Source: Actinoplanes lobatus
GTDB lineage: Bacteria > Actinomycetota > Actinomycetes > Mycobacteriales > Micromonosporaceae
NCBI RefSeq assembly: GCF_014205215.1
Contig: NZ_JACHNC010000001.1
Span: 4,965,001-5,029,000 of the forward strand
Length of the DNA stretch: 64,000 bases
Direction of reading: 5' to 3'
Shown: one piece after another, positions 16,511 to 25,538 of the stretch
Numbering within the stretch: position 1 is the first letter of the stretch
Layout of the letters: the number at the start of each line of letters is the position of its first letter
The notes under the pieces: generated by a model
Told to the model about the DNA's origin: nothing
Seen by the model: the letters and a program-made list of their open reading frames with translations, nothing else
Database searches by the model: none
Translations under genes and position numbers: made by a program

Positions 16511-17872
16511 ATGCGTAAATGGTTTCCGCTGGTTGCCGTCTGTCTCGGCACCTTTCTGCTGCTCGTCGACGTCACCATCGTGGTGGTCGCCCTGCCGAGC
16601 ATCGCCACCCAACTGAACGCCGACCCGCACGACCTGGCCTGGGTTCTCGACGGCTACGCCCTGGCGCTGGCCGCCCTCCTGCTGGGCGCCGGGTCGCTGG
16701 CGGATCGCCACGGGCGCCGCGCGACGTACCTCATCGGGTTGTTGATCTTTGCGGTCTCGTCGTTGCTGTGCGCGCTCGCGCCGAACGTGCCCACCCTGGT
16801 CGCGGCCCGGGTCCTGCAGGGCGCCGGAGGCGCCGCCATGTACGCCACCACCATCGCCATCCTCAACGTCACCTACCGTGGCCGGGACCGCGGTGTGGCG
16901 TTCGGTGTCTGGGGCGCGGTCAACGGCGTGGCCACCGCGGCCGGGCCGCTGGCCGGCGGGCTGCTCACCGAGCACCTCGGCTGGCGCTGGATCTTCCTGG
17001 TCAACCTGCCGGTCTGTGTGGCCGCCGTGGTGATCACGCTGCGGCACGTCGCCGAGTCGCGTGCCGGGCGGGCGAGCCGGTTCGACCTGCCGGGCACGGC
17101 GACGTTCACGCTGGCCGCGACGGCCGCCACCTACGGGCTGATCCGGGCCTCCGACGACGGCTGGACCGCCCCGTCCGCGCTGCTGCCGATCGCCGCCGGC
17201 CTGGCCGGGATGGGCCTGTTCGTGCTGGTGGAGCACCGCTCCGACCATCCCATGCTGGATCTGCGGCTGTTCCGTGACGGCCGGTTCGCCGGGCTGATCG
17301 TGGCGGCGTTCCTGTGCCAGGCGGCCGCGTTCGCCTACCTGCCCTACACCACCACCTGGCTGCAACGGGTCCTCGGGTACGGGCCGGTCGACGCCGGGCT
17401 GCTCGGCGCGCTGCCGATGAGCGGGGCCGCGCTGCTGGTCGGGGCCTTCGGTGGGCAGGCGCTGCAACGGGCCCGGCCGGGACTGGTGATCGGCGCCGGG
17501 CTGCTGGTGATCGCGGCCGGTGACCTGGCCCAGTCGGTGGTCGGCGACGGTTCCGGGGCGGCGGTGCTGATCCCCGGGCTGGTGCTGGTCGGGCTGGGTG
17601 TCGGCGCGGTGCTGCCGGTGCTGTCGTCGGCGGTGCTGGCGGCCGTTCCGGCGGAGCGCAGCGGCATGGCCGGTGGGGCGCTGAACACGTTCCGGCAACT
17701 GGGCTTCGCGTTCGGGGTGGCGGTCTTCGGCTCGTTCTTCCATGAGCGGAATTCCTATGCCGACGGACTCAGCGGCGCGGTCACCCTGGCGGCCGGGTTC
17801 GCCGTGGTCGCGGCCATGACGGTGTTCGCCACTGTGCGGGAGACCACTCGCCGACCGGTGGAAATCGGGTGA
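16511..17872 (+). CDS. MFS drug/antibiotic efflux pump, DHA2-like
   Basis: The 453-residue pump opens FLLLVDVTIVVVALPSIATQ, the DHA2 motif D1 region, followed by the loop 2-3 motif GSLADRHGRRATYL and the antiporter motif C-like GPLAGGLLTEHLGWRWIFL. About 12-14 helices are present. Proteins of this EmrB/QacA-like group export hydrophobic drugs or self-made antibiotics by proton antiport. The ATG at 16511 was chosen over upstream in-frame codons because it directly begins the first helix. A divergent AsnC regulator and a downstream ABC exporter suggest one detoxification locus. Confidence 0.88.
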   Translation: MRKWFPLVAVCLGTFLLLVDVTIVVVALPSIATQLNADPHDLAWVLDGYALALAALLLGAGSLADRHGRRATYLIGLLIFAVSSLLCALAPNVPTLVAARVLQGAGGAAMYATTIAILNVTYRGRDRGVAFGVWGAVNGVATAAGPLAGGLLTEHLGWRWIFLVNLPVCVAAVVITLRHVAESRAGRASRFDLPGTATFTLAATAATYGLIRASDDGWTAPSALLPIAAGLAGMGLFVLVEHRSDHPMLDLRLFRDGRFAGLIVAAFLCQAAAFAYLPYTTTWLQRVLGYGPVDAGLLGALPMSGAALLVGAFGGQALQRARPGLVIGAGLLVIAAGDLAQSVVGDGSGAAVLIPGLVLVGLGVGAVLPVLSSAVLAAVPAERSGMAGGALNTFRQLGFAFGVAVFGSFFHERNSYADGLSGAVTLAAGFAVVAAMTVFATVRETTRRPVEIG

Positions 17873-17905
17873 CATCTTTCGACATCTTTACGGCAGCATG
17901 ACGGC

Positions 17906-19567
17906 GTGGTCGATGCGCGTGGTCCGGTTCGGTATCTCTGGTGGCTGGCTCGGCAGGTGAAAGGGCGGGTCGCACTCGGCGCCCTGTTCGGGACACTGTG
18001 GTTCGTCAGTCTGGCGGTCACGCCGTACCTCATCTCGCAAGCGATCGACCGCGGCCTCGCGCCGCGCCGCCCCGGCGTGCTGCTCGCCTGGGCCGCGGTG
18101 GTGTTGATCGTCGGCGTGACCAGCGCCGGCCTGGGGATCATGCGGCACCGCAGCATGACGAAGCTGCGGCTGGCCGCCGCGCTGCGCACCGCCGACCTGG
18201 TGATGACCCACGCCACCCGGCTCGGCGCGGCCCTGCCCCGCCGGGTCACCGCCGGTGAGGTGGTCACCATCGGCATCTCCGACGTGTGGACCGTCGGCCG
18301 GGCGATGAACGCGGGCGGTGTCGGGGTGGCCGCGGTCGCCGCGGTCGGCATGATCGCGTTCCTGCTCCAGCGGATCTCCGGGGTGCTCGCCCTGGTCGTG
18401 GTGGCCGGCGTGCCGGCGCTGGCGCTGGTCATCGGGCCGCTCCTGCGCCGGGCCCAGCGGGCCGGCGGCCACTACCGCGAGCATCAGGGCCGGCTCAACG
18501 GGCGGCTCGTCGACGTGGTCGGCGGCCTGCGCGTGCTCAACGGCCTGGGCGGCAAGGAGGCGCACCAGGCGCGGTACGAACGGGAGTCGGCCGGGCTGCG
18601 CGACGTCGGCTACCGGGTCGGCGGCCCGTCGGCCTGGATCGGCGCGCTCGGCGAGGGCCTCCCGGTCGTCTACCTCGCGGTGGTGATCTGGCTGGCCGCC
18701 CGGCTCGCGGTCGGCGGTGGGCTGACCCCCGGCCAGCTGGTGGCGGTGTACGGCTACACCGCCGTGCTGGTCATCCCGGTGAGCGTGTTCATCTTCGTCG
18801 GGTTCGACGTCACCCGCGGTGTGATCGCGGCCCGCCGGGTCACCGACTTCCTGCGCCTGCCCGCCGACGACCCGGCCGGTGACCCCGCCCCGCAGGGTCC
18901 GGCCGTCCTGCACGACCCGGAGTCCGGGGTGTGCGCCGAGCCCGGCCGCCTGACCGCCCTCGCCTCGGACCGCCCCGCCGACTCGGCGGCCGTCCTGGAA
19001 CGCCTCGGCCGCTACCGGGCCGGTGACGCCACCTGGGGCGGCCGGCCGCTCGCCGGCATCGCCCAGCCGGAGATCCGCGCCCGGATCCTGGTCGCCGAGC
19101 ACGACGCCCACCTGTTCGCCGGCCCGCTGCGCGAGGTGGTCGCCGGCCCCGGCGAGCCGGACGACGACCGGGTCCGCCGGGCCCTGGACATCGCGGTCGC
19201 CCACGACGTCGGCGCCGACCTGGACCGGCCGGTCGACTGGGGCGGCCGCAACCTGTCCGGCGGGCAGCGGCAGCGGGTCCGGCTGGCCCGCGCCGTCTAC
19301 GCCGACCCGGAGATGCTGCTCGCCGCCGAACCCACCTCGGCCGTCGACGCGCACACCGAGGCCGCGATCGCCGACCGGCTCAGCTCCGCCCGCGCCGGCC
19401 GCGGCACCGTCCTGGCCACCACCTCGCCGGTGCTGCTGGACCGCGCCGACACCGTGCACTACCTGGTCGGTGGACGGGTCGCCGCCACCGGCACCCACGC
19501 CGAACTGCTCCGAACCGAACCCGGCTACCGGGCGCTGGTCACCCGCGCCTTCGGAGGCGACGAATGA
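17906..19567 (+). CDS. ABC exporter subunit A with degenerate nucleotide-binding site
   Basis: The 553-residue protein has an N-terminal six-helix exporter domain (residues about 15-320) and a C-terminal ATPase domain. The signature is intact (NLSGGQRQRVRLARA near 450), but the Walker A loop is gone: where GxxGxGKS should stand, near residue 345, it reads LTALASDRPADSAAV. The Walker B Asp is also replaced (MLLAAEPTSAVD). It can therefore donate a signature motif but not bind ATP in its own site. The stop overlaps the start of subunit B (ATGA), so the two form a heterodimer. It starts 33 bp after the MFS gene. Confidence 0.88.
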   Translation: MVDARGPVRYLWWLARQVKGRVALGALFGTLWFVSLAVTPYLISQAIDRGLAPRRPGVLLAWAAVVLIVGVTSAGLGIMRHRSMTKLRLAAALRTADLVMTHATRLGAALPRRVTAGEVVTIGISDVWTVGRAMNAGGVGVAAVAAVGMIAFLLQRISGVLALVVVAGVPALALVIGPLLRRAQRAGGHYREHQGRLNGRLVDVVGGLRVLNGLGGKEAHQARYERESAGLRDVGYRVGGPSAWIGALGEGLPVVYLAVVIWLAARLAVGGGLTPGQLVAVYGYTAVLVIPVSVFIFVGFDVTRGVIAARRVTDFLRLPADDPAGDPAPQGPAVLHDPESGVCAEPGRLTALASDRPADSAAVLERLGRYRAGDATWGGRPLAGIAQPEIRARILVAEHDAHLFAGPLREVVAGPGEPDDDRVRRALDIAVAHDVGADLDRPVDWGGRNLSGGQRQRVRLARAVYADPEMLLAAEPTSAVDAHTEAAIADRLSSARAGRGTVLATTSPVLLDRADTVHYLVGGRVAATGTHAELLRTEPGYRALVTRAFGGDE

Positions 19568-21291
19568 GAACCCTGCTCCCGGTCGCCTCCCGGCGTGACG
19601 TGGCCCGCGCCGCCCGGCGCCTGATCCGGGTGGAGGCCAGGGCCGTCGCCGGGTTCCTCGCCGTCGCCTCGCTGGCCGCGGTGGCCGGTCTCGGCGGGCC
19701 GGCGCTGCTGGGCCGGGTCATCGACGCGGTGTCCGCGGGCGGCGGCACCGGTCAGGTGGACCGGCTGGCCGGCGCCGTGCTCCTGTGCGCCCTCGCCCAG
19801 ACCCTGCTCGCCCGGTACGCGCTGGCCGCCGCCTACCGGTTCGGGGAGCGCACCGCCGCCCGGATCCGGGAGACGTTCCTGCGGCGGGTGCTCGGCCTGC
19901 CCGCCGCCGTGGTCGAACGGGTGCCCGCCGGTGACCTCGCGGCCCGCGGCAGCACCGATGTGGACAGTGTGGCCAACGCGCTGCGTGACCTGCTGCCGCC
20001 GATCTTCGTGGGCGTCGTCCAGATCGTCTTCCTGATCGTGGCGGTGGTGGTGCTCGACCCGCTGCTCGGCGTGGTCGGGGTGATCGGGTTCTCCGGGATC
20101 TGGTTCGTGACGCGGTGGTTCCTGCGACGGGCCCGCGACGCGTACCTCACCGAGGGCGAGGCCACCTCCCGGCTCGCCGACGAACTCGCCAACACCACCG
20201 GCGGCGCCCGCACCATCGAGGCGTTCGGCCTGCACGCGCGGCGGATCGCGGCCGGCGACGAGGCGATCGCCGAGACCCGGCGCACGAGACTGTTCACACT
20301 CGGGCTGCGCAGCGTGTTCTTCCCGCTGGCCGAGTCGTCCTACGCGATCCCGGCGGTCCTCGTCCTCACCCTCGGTGGGCTGATGCACATCGACGGCCGG
20401 GTCAGCATCGGCACCGTGGCCGCGGCCGTGCTCTACCTGCGGCAACTGGTCGGCCCGCTGGACGGCATCCTGATCTTTCTCGACCAGTTGCAGGCCGGCG
20501 CCGCGTCCTTCGCCCGCATCGAGGGCCTCGGCTCCGTCCCGGCGCCGCCCCCGCCGGACGAGCGGGCGCCCGACAGCGAGCAGATCGAGGTCGACGACGT
20601 TCGGTACGCGTACGACCAGGGCCGTGACGTGCTGCACGACGTCGCCCTGACCGTCCGCCCCGGCGAACGGCTCGCCGTCGTCGGCCTCTCCGGCGCCGGC
20701 AAGTCCACCCTGGGCCGCCTCATCGCCGGCGTCGACCGGCCCACCTCCGGGACCGTCACGGTCGGCGGCGTGCCGATCGCCGACCTGCCACCGGACGAAC
20801 TGCGCCGCCACGTCGTCCTGGTCACCCAGGAACACCACGTCTTCCAGGACACGCTGCGCGCCAACCTGATGGTCGCCGCCCCCGACGAACGGCTGCGCGA
20901 GGCCCTGCGCACGGTCGGCGCCGACTGGGCCGACGACCTCGACCGCGACCTCGGCGAACACCCCCTCGACGGGGCTCAGGCCCAGCAGCTGGCGCTGGCC
21001 CGGGTGGTGCTCGCCGACCCGCACACGGTCATCCTCGACGAGGCCACCGCGCTGCTCGACCCGACCGCGGCCCGGACCGCCGAACGCGCCCTGGCCGCCG
21101 TCCTGCACGAACGGACCGTCATCGCGATCGCCCACCGCCTCCAGACCGCCCACGACGCCGACCGGGTCGCCGTCATGGACGACGGCCGCATCATCGAACT
21201 GGGCCGCCACGACGACCTGGTCGCCGCCGACGGCCCCTATGCCGCCCTGTGGCGCTCCTGGCACGGCGGAGGCCGAAGAATACCCCGCTAA
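19564..21291 (+). CDS. ABC exporter subunit B with intact Walker motifs
   Basis: The 575-residue partner has an exporter membrane domain, a canonical Walker A (VVGLSGAGKSTLGRL near residue 375), a Q-loop VTQEHHVFQ, Walker B VILDEATALLD and switch His in IAIAHRLQ. Its signature is degraded to LDGAQAQQLALARV, with LSGGQ changed to LDGAQ. Combined with subunit A, this leaves exactly one composite ATPase site: B's Walker motifs face A's LSGGQ. The other site lacks everything. Substrate is unknown; the neighbouring MFS pump suggests small-molecule efflux. Confidence 0.9.
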   Translation: MRTLLPVASRRDVARAARRLIRVEARAVAGFLAVASLAAVAGLGGPALLGRVIDAVSAGGGTGQVDRLAGAVLLCALAQTLLARYALAAAYRFGERTAARIRETFLRRVLGLPAAVVERVPAGDLAARGSTDVDSVANALRDLLPPIFVGVVQIVFLIVAVVVLDPLLGVVGVIGFSGIWFVTRWFLRRARDAYLTEGEATSRLADELANTTGGARTIEAFGLHARRIAAGDEAIAETRRTRLFTLGLRSVFFPLAESSYAIPAVLVLTLGGLMHIDGRVSIGTVAAAVLYLRQLVGPLDGILIFLDQLQAGAASFARIEGLGSVPAPPPPDERAPDSEQIEVDDVRYAYDQGRDVLHDVALTVRPGERLAVVGLSGAGKSTLGRLIAGVDRPTSGTVTVGGVPIADLPPDELRRHVVLVTQEHHVFQDTLRANLMVAAPDERLREALRTVGADWADDLDRDLGEHPLDGAQAQQLALARVVLADPHTVILDEATALLDPTAARTAERALAAVLHERTVIAIAHRLQTAHDADRVAVMDDGRIIELGRHDDLVAADGPYAALWRSWHGGGRRIPR

Positions 21292-21317
21292 GACCGAGAC
21301 CACCGAGCTTCTGAGCC

Positions 21318-21347
21318 TTGACCCGGGGTGAGTGGCCGCCGTAATCT
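21318..21347 (+). promoter_or_regulatory. Sigma-70-type promoter of the rhamnose operon
   Basis: TTGACC at 21318-21323 and TAATCT at 21342-21347 are separated by 18 bp, a good actinomycete housekeeping promoter by eye. A LacI-type operator begins 11 bp after the -10 box, placing it over the expected transcription start. Confidence 0.55.
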
Positions 21348-21358
21348 ACCGGTAACTC

Positions 21359-21370
21359 TGAAACGTTTCA
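21359..21370. promoter_or_regulatory. Perfect palindromic LacI-family operator at the rhamnose promoter
   Basis: TGAAACGTTTCA is a perfect 12-bp palindrome with the CG centre typical of LacI-family operators. It lies just downstream of the predicted -10 box and 23 bp before the rhaEW start, so bound repressor would block initiation. A near-identical site precedes the LacI gene at 7971. Confidence 0.75.
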
Positions 21371-21393
21371 CGCCGAACGAAGAGCGGACCTTC

Positions 21394-23424
21394 ATGACCA
21401 ACCCCGTAGTCTCCGAGCTCATCGCCCGCTCGAACCGCCTCGGTGCGGATCCGCGGACCACCAACTACGCCGGTGGCAACACGTCCGCCAAGGGTGCCGA
21501 CATCGACCCGGTCACCGGCGTTTCGGTCGACCTGGTGTGGGTGAAGGGCTCCGGCGGCGACCTCGGCACGCTGACCGAGAAGGGCCTGGCCGTCCTGCGC
21601 CTCGACCGGCTGCGTGCGCTCACCGGCGTCTACCCGGGCATCGACCGTGAGGACGAGATGGTCGCCGCCTTCGACTACTGCCTGCACGGTAAGGGCGGGG
21701 CCGCGCCCAGCATCGACACCGCCATGCACGGCCTGGTCGACGCCCCGCACGTGGACCACCTGCACCCGGACGCCGGCATCGCGATCGCCACCGCCGCCGA
21801 CGGCCCGGCGCTCACCAAGGAGATCTTCGGTGATCGCGTCCTCTGGGTGGACTGGCGCCGGCCCGGCTTCCAGCTCGGCCTGGACATCGCCGCCGCCCAC
21901 CAGGCGAACCCGCAGGCCATCGGCGTCATCCTGGGCGGGCACGGGATCACCGCCTGGGGCGCGACGAGCGACGAGTGCGAGGCCAACTCGCAGGAGATCA
22001 TCAACACCGCCGCGGCCTACATCGCGGAGCACGGCCGCAGCGCGCCCTTCGGCGCGACGGTTCATCAACCCCGTCAAGCGGATGTACGCCGTGAGCGCGC
22101 CGCCGCACTGTTCCCGGTGATCCGGGGTCTCGCCTCCACCGACCGCCCCCAGGTCGGGCACTTCACCGACAGCGACGTGGTGCTGGACTTCGTGGGCTCC
22201 GAGCGCCTGGCCGAGCTGGCCGCCCTCGGCACCTCCTGCCCCGACCACTTCCTGCGCACCAAGGTGAAGCCGCTGGTCGTGGACACCGCGCCGGATGCGC
22301 CGCTGGACGAGGTGATCGCCCGCCTGAGGGAGCTGCACGAGGCGTACCGGGCGGACTACCGCGCCTACTACGAGCGGCACGCCACCGGCGAGAGCCCGGC
22401 GATCCGTGGCGCCGACCCGGCGATCGTGCTGGTCCCGGGCGTGGGCATGTTCTCCTTCGGAGCGAACAAGCAGACCGCCCGGGTGGCCGGCGAGTTCTAC
22501 GTCAACGCGATCAACGTGATGCGCGGCGCCGAGTCGGTGTCAAGGTACGCGCCGATCGACGAGGCCGAGAAGTTCCGGATCGAGTACTGGGCGCTGGAGG
22601 AGGCCAAGCTCCAGCGGATGCCGAAGCCGAAGCCGCTGGCCACCCGGATCGCGCTGGTCACCGGTGCGGGTTCGGGCATCGGCCGGGCGATCGCGCTGCG
22701 TCTCGCGGCCGAGGGCGCCTGCGTGGTGGTCAGTGACCGGGACACCGGGGCCGCCGCCGAAGTGGCCGCCGAGATCGGTGGGCCGGACGTGGCCGTCGCG
22801 GTGAGCCTGGACGTCACCGATGAGGTCGGCGTCGCGAACGCCGTACAGGAAGCGGTCCTGGCCTTCGGTGGGGTTGATCTCGTGGTCAACAACGCGGGAC
22901 TGTCGCTGTCGAAGTCGCTGCTGGACACCACGGCCCGCGACTGGGATCTCCAGCACGACGTGATGGCGAAGGGCTCGTTCCTGGTGTCGCGGGAGACCGC
23001 ACGGGTGCTGATCGCGCAGGGCATGGGCGGCGACATCATCTACATCTCCAGCAAGAACTCGATCTTCGCGGGACCCAACAACGTGGCGTACGGTGCGGCC
23101 AAGGCCGACCAGGCGCACCAGGTCCGGCTGCTGGCGGCCGAGCTGGGCCCGCACGGCATCCGGGTCAACGGCATCAACCCGGACGGGGTGGTCCGCGGCT
23201 CCGGCATCTTCGCCGGTGGCTGGGGCGCCGACCGGGCCGCCGTCTACGGGGTGCCGGAGGAGAAGCTCGGCGAGTTCTACGCGCAGCGGACCCTGCTCAA
23301 GCGTGAGGTGCTGCCCGAGCACATCGCCGGCGCGGTCTTCGCGATCACCGGCGGCGACCTGACCCACACCACCGGCCTGCACATCCCCGTCGACGCGGGT
23401 GTCGCCGCGGCCTTCCTCCGATGA
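21394..23424 (+). CDS. rhaEW: Bifunctional rhamnulose-1-phosphate aldolase / L-lactaldehyde dehydrogenase
   Basis: The 676-residue fusion has an N-terminal class II aldolase domain (HVDHLHPDAG and GGHGITAWG supply metal-binding histidines) and a C-terminal SDR domain starting near residue 420 (ALVTGAGSGIGRAIA; catalytic Ser in YISSKNS; Y-x-x-x-K in AYGAAK). The first domain splits L-rhamnulose-1-phosphate into DHAP and L-lactaldehyde; the second oxidises lactaldehyde to L-lactate with NAD. ATG 21394 is the first in-frame ATG after the operator. It is the first gene of an overlapping five-gene operon. Rhamnose isomerase and a sugar transporter are not in the window. Confidence 0.9.
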   Translation: MTNPVVSELIARSNRLGADPRTTNYAGGNTSAKGADIDPVTGVSVDLVWVKGSGGDLGTLTEKGLAVLRLDRLRALTGVYPGIDREDEMVAAFDYCLHGKGGAAPSIDTAMHGLVDAPHVDHLHPDAGIAIATAADGPALTKEIFGDRVLWVDWRRPGFQLGLDIAAAHQANPQAIGVILGGHGITAWGATSDECEANSQEIINTAAAYIAEHGRSAPFGATVHQPRQADVRRERAAALFPVIRGLASTDRPQVGHFTDSDVVLDFVGSERLAELAALGTSCPDHFLRTKVKPLVVDTAPDAPLDEVIARLRELHEAYRADYRAYYERHATGESPAIRGADPAIVLVPGVGMFSFGANKQTARVAGEFYVNAINVMRGAESVSRYAPIDEAEKFRIEYWALEEAKLQRMPKPKPLATRIALVTGAGSGIGRAIALRLAAEGACVVVSDRDTGAAAEVAAEIGGPDVAVAVSLDVTDEVGVANAVQEAVLAFGGVDLVVNNAGLSLSKSLLDTTARDWDLQHDVMAKGSFLVSRETARVLIAQGMGGDIIYISSKNSIFAGPNNVAYGAAKADQAHQVRLLAAELGPHGIRVNGINPDGVVRGSGIFAGGWGADRAAVYGVPEEKLGEFYAQRTLLKREVLPEHIAGAVFAITGGDLTHTTGLHIPVDAGVAAAFLR

Positions 23425-24800
23425 CCTCGGCTTTCGCGGCTGTCGATCTCGGCGCGTCCTCCGGGCGCGTCGTGGTCGGCCGCTTCGGGGACGGCGGCCT
23501 CGGCCTCGACGTGGTGCACCGGTTCCCGAACGAGCCGGTGCGCGTCGGCGACACGCTGCACTGGGACATCCTGTCGCTGTACCGCGGAGTGCTCGACGGC
23601 CTGAGAGCCGCCGGGCCGGTGCGGAGCATCGGCATCGACTCGTGGGCCGTCGACTACGGGCTGCTCGACGCCGACGGGGCGCTGCTCGGCAACCCGGTCC
23701 ACTACCGGGACGGCCGCACCGACGGCGTCGCCGAGCGGGTCCGGGAACTGTACGACGTCTGCGGGCTGCAACGACTGCCGTTCAACACGGTCTACCAGCT
23801 GCTCGCGGCGGAACCGACCGTGCAGTACGGGATGGCCCGCCGGTTCCTGCTGATCCCCGACCTGCTGGCCTACTGGCTGACCGGGGAGATCGGCGCGGAG
23901 TACACCAACGCCTCCACGACCGGGCTGCTCGATGTGCGTACCCGGGACTGGGCCCTTGATCTGATCGGTGAGCTGGGGTTGCGCGCCGAGCTGTTGCCGC
24001 CGGTGCGGCATCCCGGGTCGACCATCGGGTATTTCGAGGGCACGCCGGTGGTGGCGGTCGGATCGCACGACACGGCCAGCGCGGTGGTGGCCGTGCCCGC
24101 CTCCGGGACCGATTTCGCGTACATCTCCTGTGGCACCTGGTCGCTGGTCGGTCTGGAGCTGGACCAGCCGGTGCTGAGCCCGGAGTCGCGGCAGGCGAAC
24201 TTCACCAACGAGGGCGGCGTCGACGGGACGATCCGCTACCTCCGCAACGTCATGGGGTTGTGGCCCCTCCAGGAGTGCCTCCGCGAATGGGACTCACCCG
24301 GCCTGCCCGAACTGCTGCGGGCGGCGGCCGCCGAACCGGGCCTCGCCCACGTGGTCGACCTCGACGATCCGCTGTTCCTGCCGCCCGGCGACATGGCGGG
24401 CCGGTTGCGCAAGGCGGCCGGGCTCCCGGCCGACGCGAGCCGGGCGACGATCGTGCGCTGCATCCTGGACAGCCTGGCGCTCGCGCAACGGCGCGCGCTG
24501 CGCCAGGCCCAGGAGCTGGCCGACCGGTCCGTCTCGGTGGTGCACCTGGTCGGCGGCGGCGCGCTCAACGAGCTGCTCTGCCAGTTGACCGCGGACGCCT
24601 GCGGGCTGCCGGTGCTGGCCGGGCCGGTCGAGGCCACCGCCATCGGCAACCTGCTGGTGCAGGCCCGCGCCGCGGGTGTGGTCGAGGGCGGACCGGATGC
24701 GATGCGGGCACTGGTGCGCGAGACTCAACGCATCGTGCGCTACTCGCCGGGCGGCTCCGAGAAGGACTGGGACGCCGCGGCCGCACGAGTGGGGAGGTGA
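23421..24800 (+). CDS. rhaB: Rhamnulokinase
   Basis: The 459-residue FGGY-family kinase begins FAAVDLGASSGRVVVG, the phosphate-loop opening specific to rhamnulokinases, and has SIGIDSWAVDYGLLD, AVGSHDTASAV, ISCGTWSLVG and VHLVGGGALNELL at the expected places. It phosphorylates L-rhamnulose at O1 with ATP, feeding the aldolase encoded just upstream. Its ATG overlaps the rhaEW stop (ATGA). It is followed after 3 bp by lutA. Confidence 0.93.
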   Translation: MTSAFAAVDLGASSGRVVVGRFGDGGLGLDVVHRFPNEPVRVGDTLHWDILSLYRGVLDGLRAAGPVRSIGIDSWAVDYGLLDADGALLGNPVHYRDGRTDGVAERVRELYDVCGLQRLPFNTVYQLLAAEPTVQYGMARRFLLIPDLLAYWLTGEIGAEYTNASTTGLLDVRTRDWALDLIGELGLRAELLPPVRHPGSTIGYFEGTPVVAVGSHDTASAVVAVPASGTDFAYISCGTWSLVGLELDQPVLSPESRQANFTNEGGVDGTIRYLRNVMGLWPLQECLREWDSPGLPELLRAAAAEPGLAHVVDLDDPLFLPPGDMAGRLRKAAGLPADASRATIVRCILDSLALAQRRALRQAQELADRSVSVVHLVGGGALNELLCQLTADACGLPVLAGPVEATAIGNLLVQARAAGVVEGGPDAMRALVRETQRIVRYSPGGSEKDWDAAAARVGR

Positions 24801-24803
24801 GAA

Positions 24804-25538
24804 GTGCGGATCGCGTTCTTCGCCACCTGCCTGGCCGACACCCTCTTCCCGGAGGCGGCCAAGGCCACGGTGCGGCTGCTCGAACGGCTCGGGCACGAGG
24901 TGGTGTTCCCGTTCGAACAGACCTGCTGCGGGCAGATGCACATCAACACCGGCTATCAGAAGGAAGCGTTGCCGCTGGTCAAGCGATATGCGCAAACCTT
25001 TGATCCGTACGAGGTGATCGTCGTTCCGTCGGGATCCTGCGCCGGGTCGATCCGTCACCAGCACGCCATGGTCGCGTCGTCCTACGGCGACGCCGGGCTC
25101 GCCGCCCGCAGCGCGTCCGTGGCGGCCCGCACCTACGAGCTGTCCGAGCTGCTCATCGACGTGCTGAAGGTCGAGGACGTGGGGGCCTACTACCCGCACC
25201 GGGTCACCTACCACCCGACCTGCCACTCGCTGCGGATGATCCGGGTCGGCGACAAGCCGCTGCGACTGCTGCGGCAGGTCCGCGGACTCGACCTGGTGGA
25301 ACTGCCCGCGGCGGAGCAGTGCTGCGGGTTCGGTGGCACGTTCGCGCTCAAGAACGCGGAGACGTCCACCGCCATGCTCGCCGACAAGATGACCAACATC
25401 GTGTCCACCGGGGCGGACGTGTGCACGGCCGGCGACACCTCCTGCCTCATGCACATCGGCGGTGGGCTGTCCCGTCTGCGTACCGGGGTGCGGACCGTCC
25501 ACCTCGCCGAGATCCTGGCCTCGACGGAGTCCTCATGA
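24804..25538 (+). CDS. lutA: L-lactate oxidation complex subunit LutA
   Basis: The 244-residue (Fe-S)-binding protein has two CCG cysteine-rich motifs: FEQTCCGQMHINTGY near residue 36 and AAEQCCGFGGTFALK near residue 172, plus the partner cysteines in GSCAGS and PTCHS. It belongs to the LutA/YkgE group and works with LutB and LutC to oxidise L-lactate to pyruvate. The GTG start at 24804 follows GGGGAGGTGA, a good ribosome site. Its stop overlaps lutB. Confidence 0.9.
   Translation: MRIAFFATCLADTLFPEAAKATVRLLERLGHEVVFPFEQTCCGQMHINTGYQKEALPLVKRYAQTFDPYEVIVVPSGSCAGSIRHQHAMVASSYGDAGLAARSASVAARTYELSELLIDVLKVEDVGAYYPHRVTYHPTCHSLRMIRVGDKPLRLLRQVRGLDLVELPAAEQCCGFGGTFALKNAETSTAMLADKMTNIVSTGADVCTAGDTSCLMHIGGGLSRLRTGVRTVHLAEILASTESS

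Noticed and set aside
17888..21303. Very long minus-strand frames opposite the two ABC genes
   Set aside because: They are shadows of high-GC coding DNA; the plus-strand products have clear ABC exporter domains and overlapping start-stop codons.
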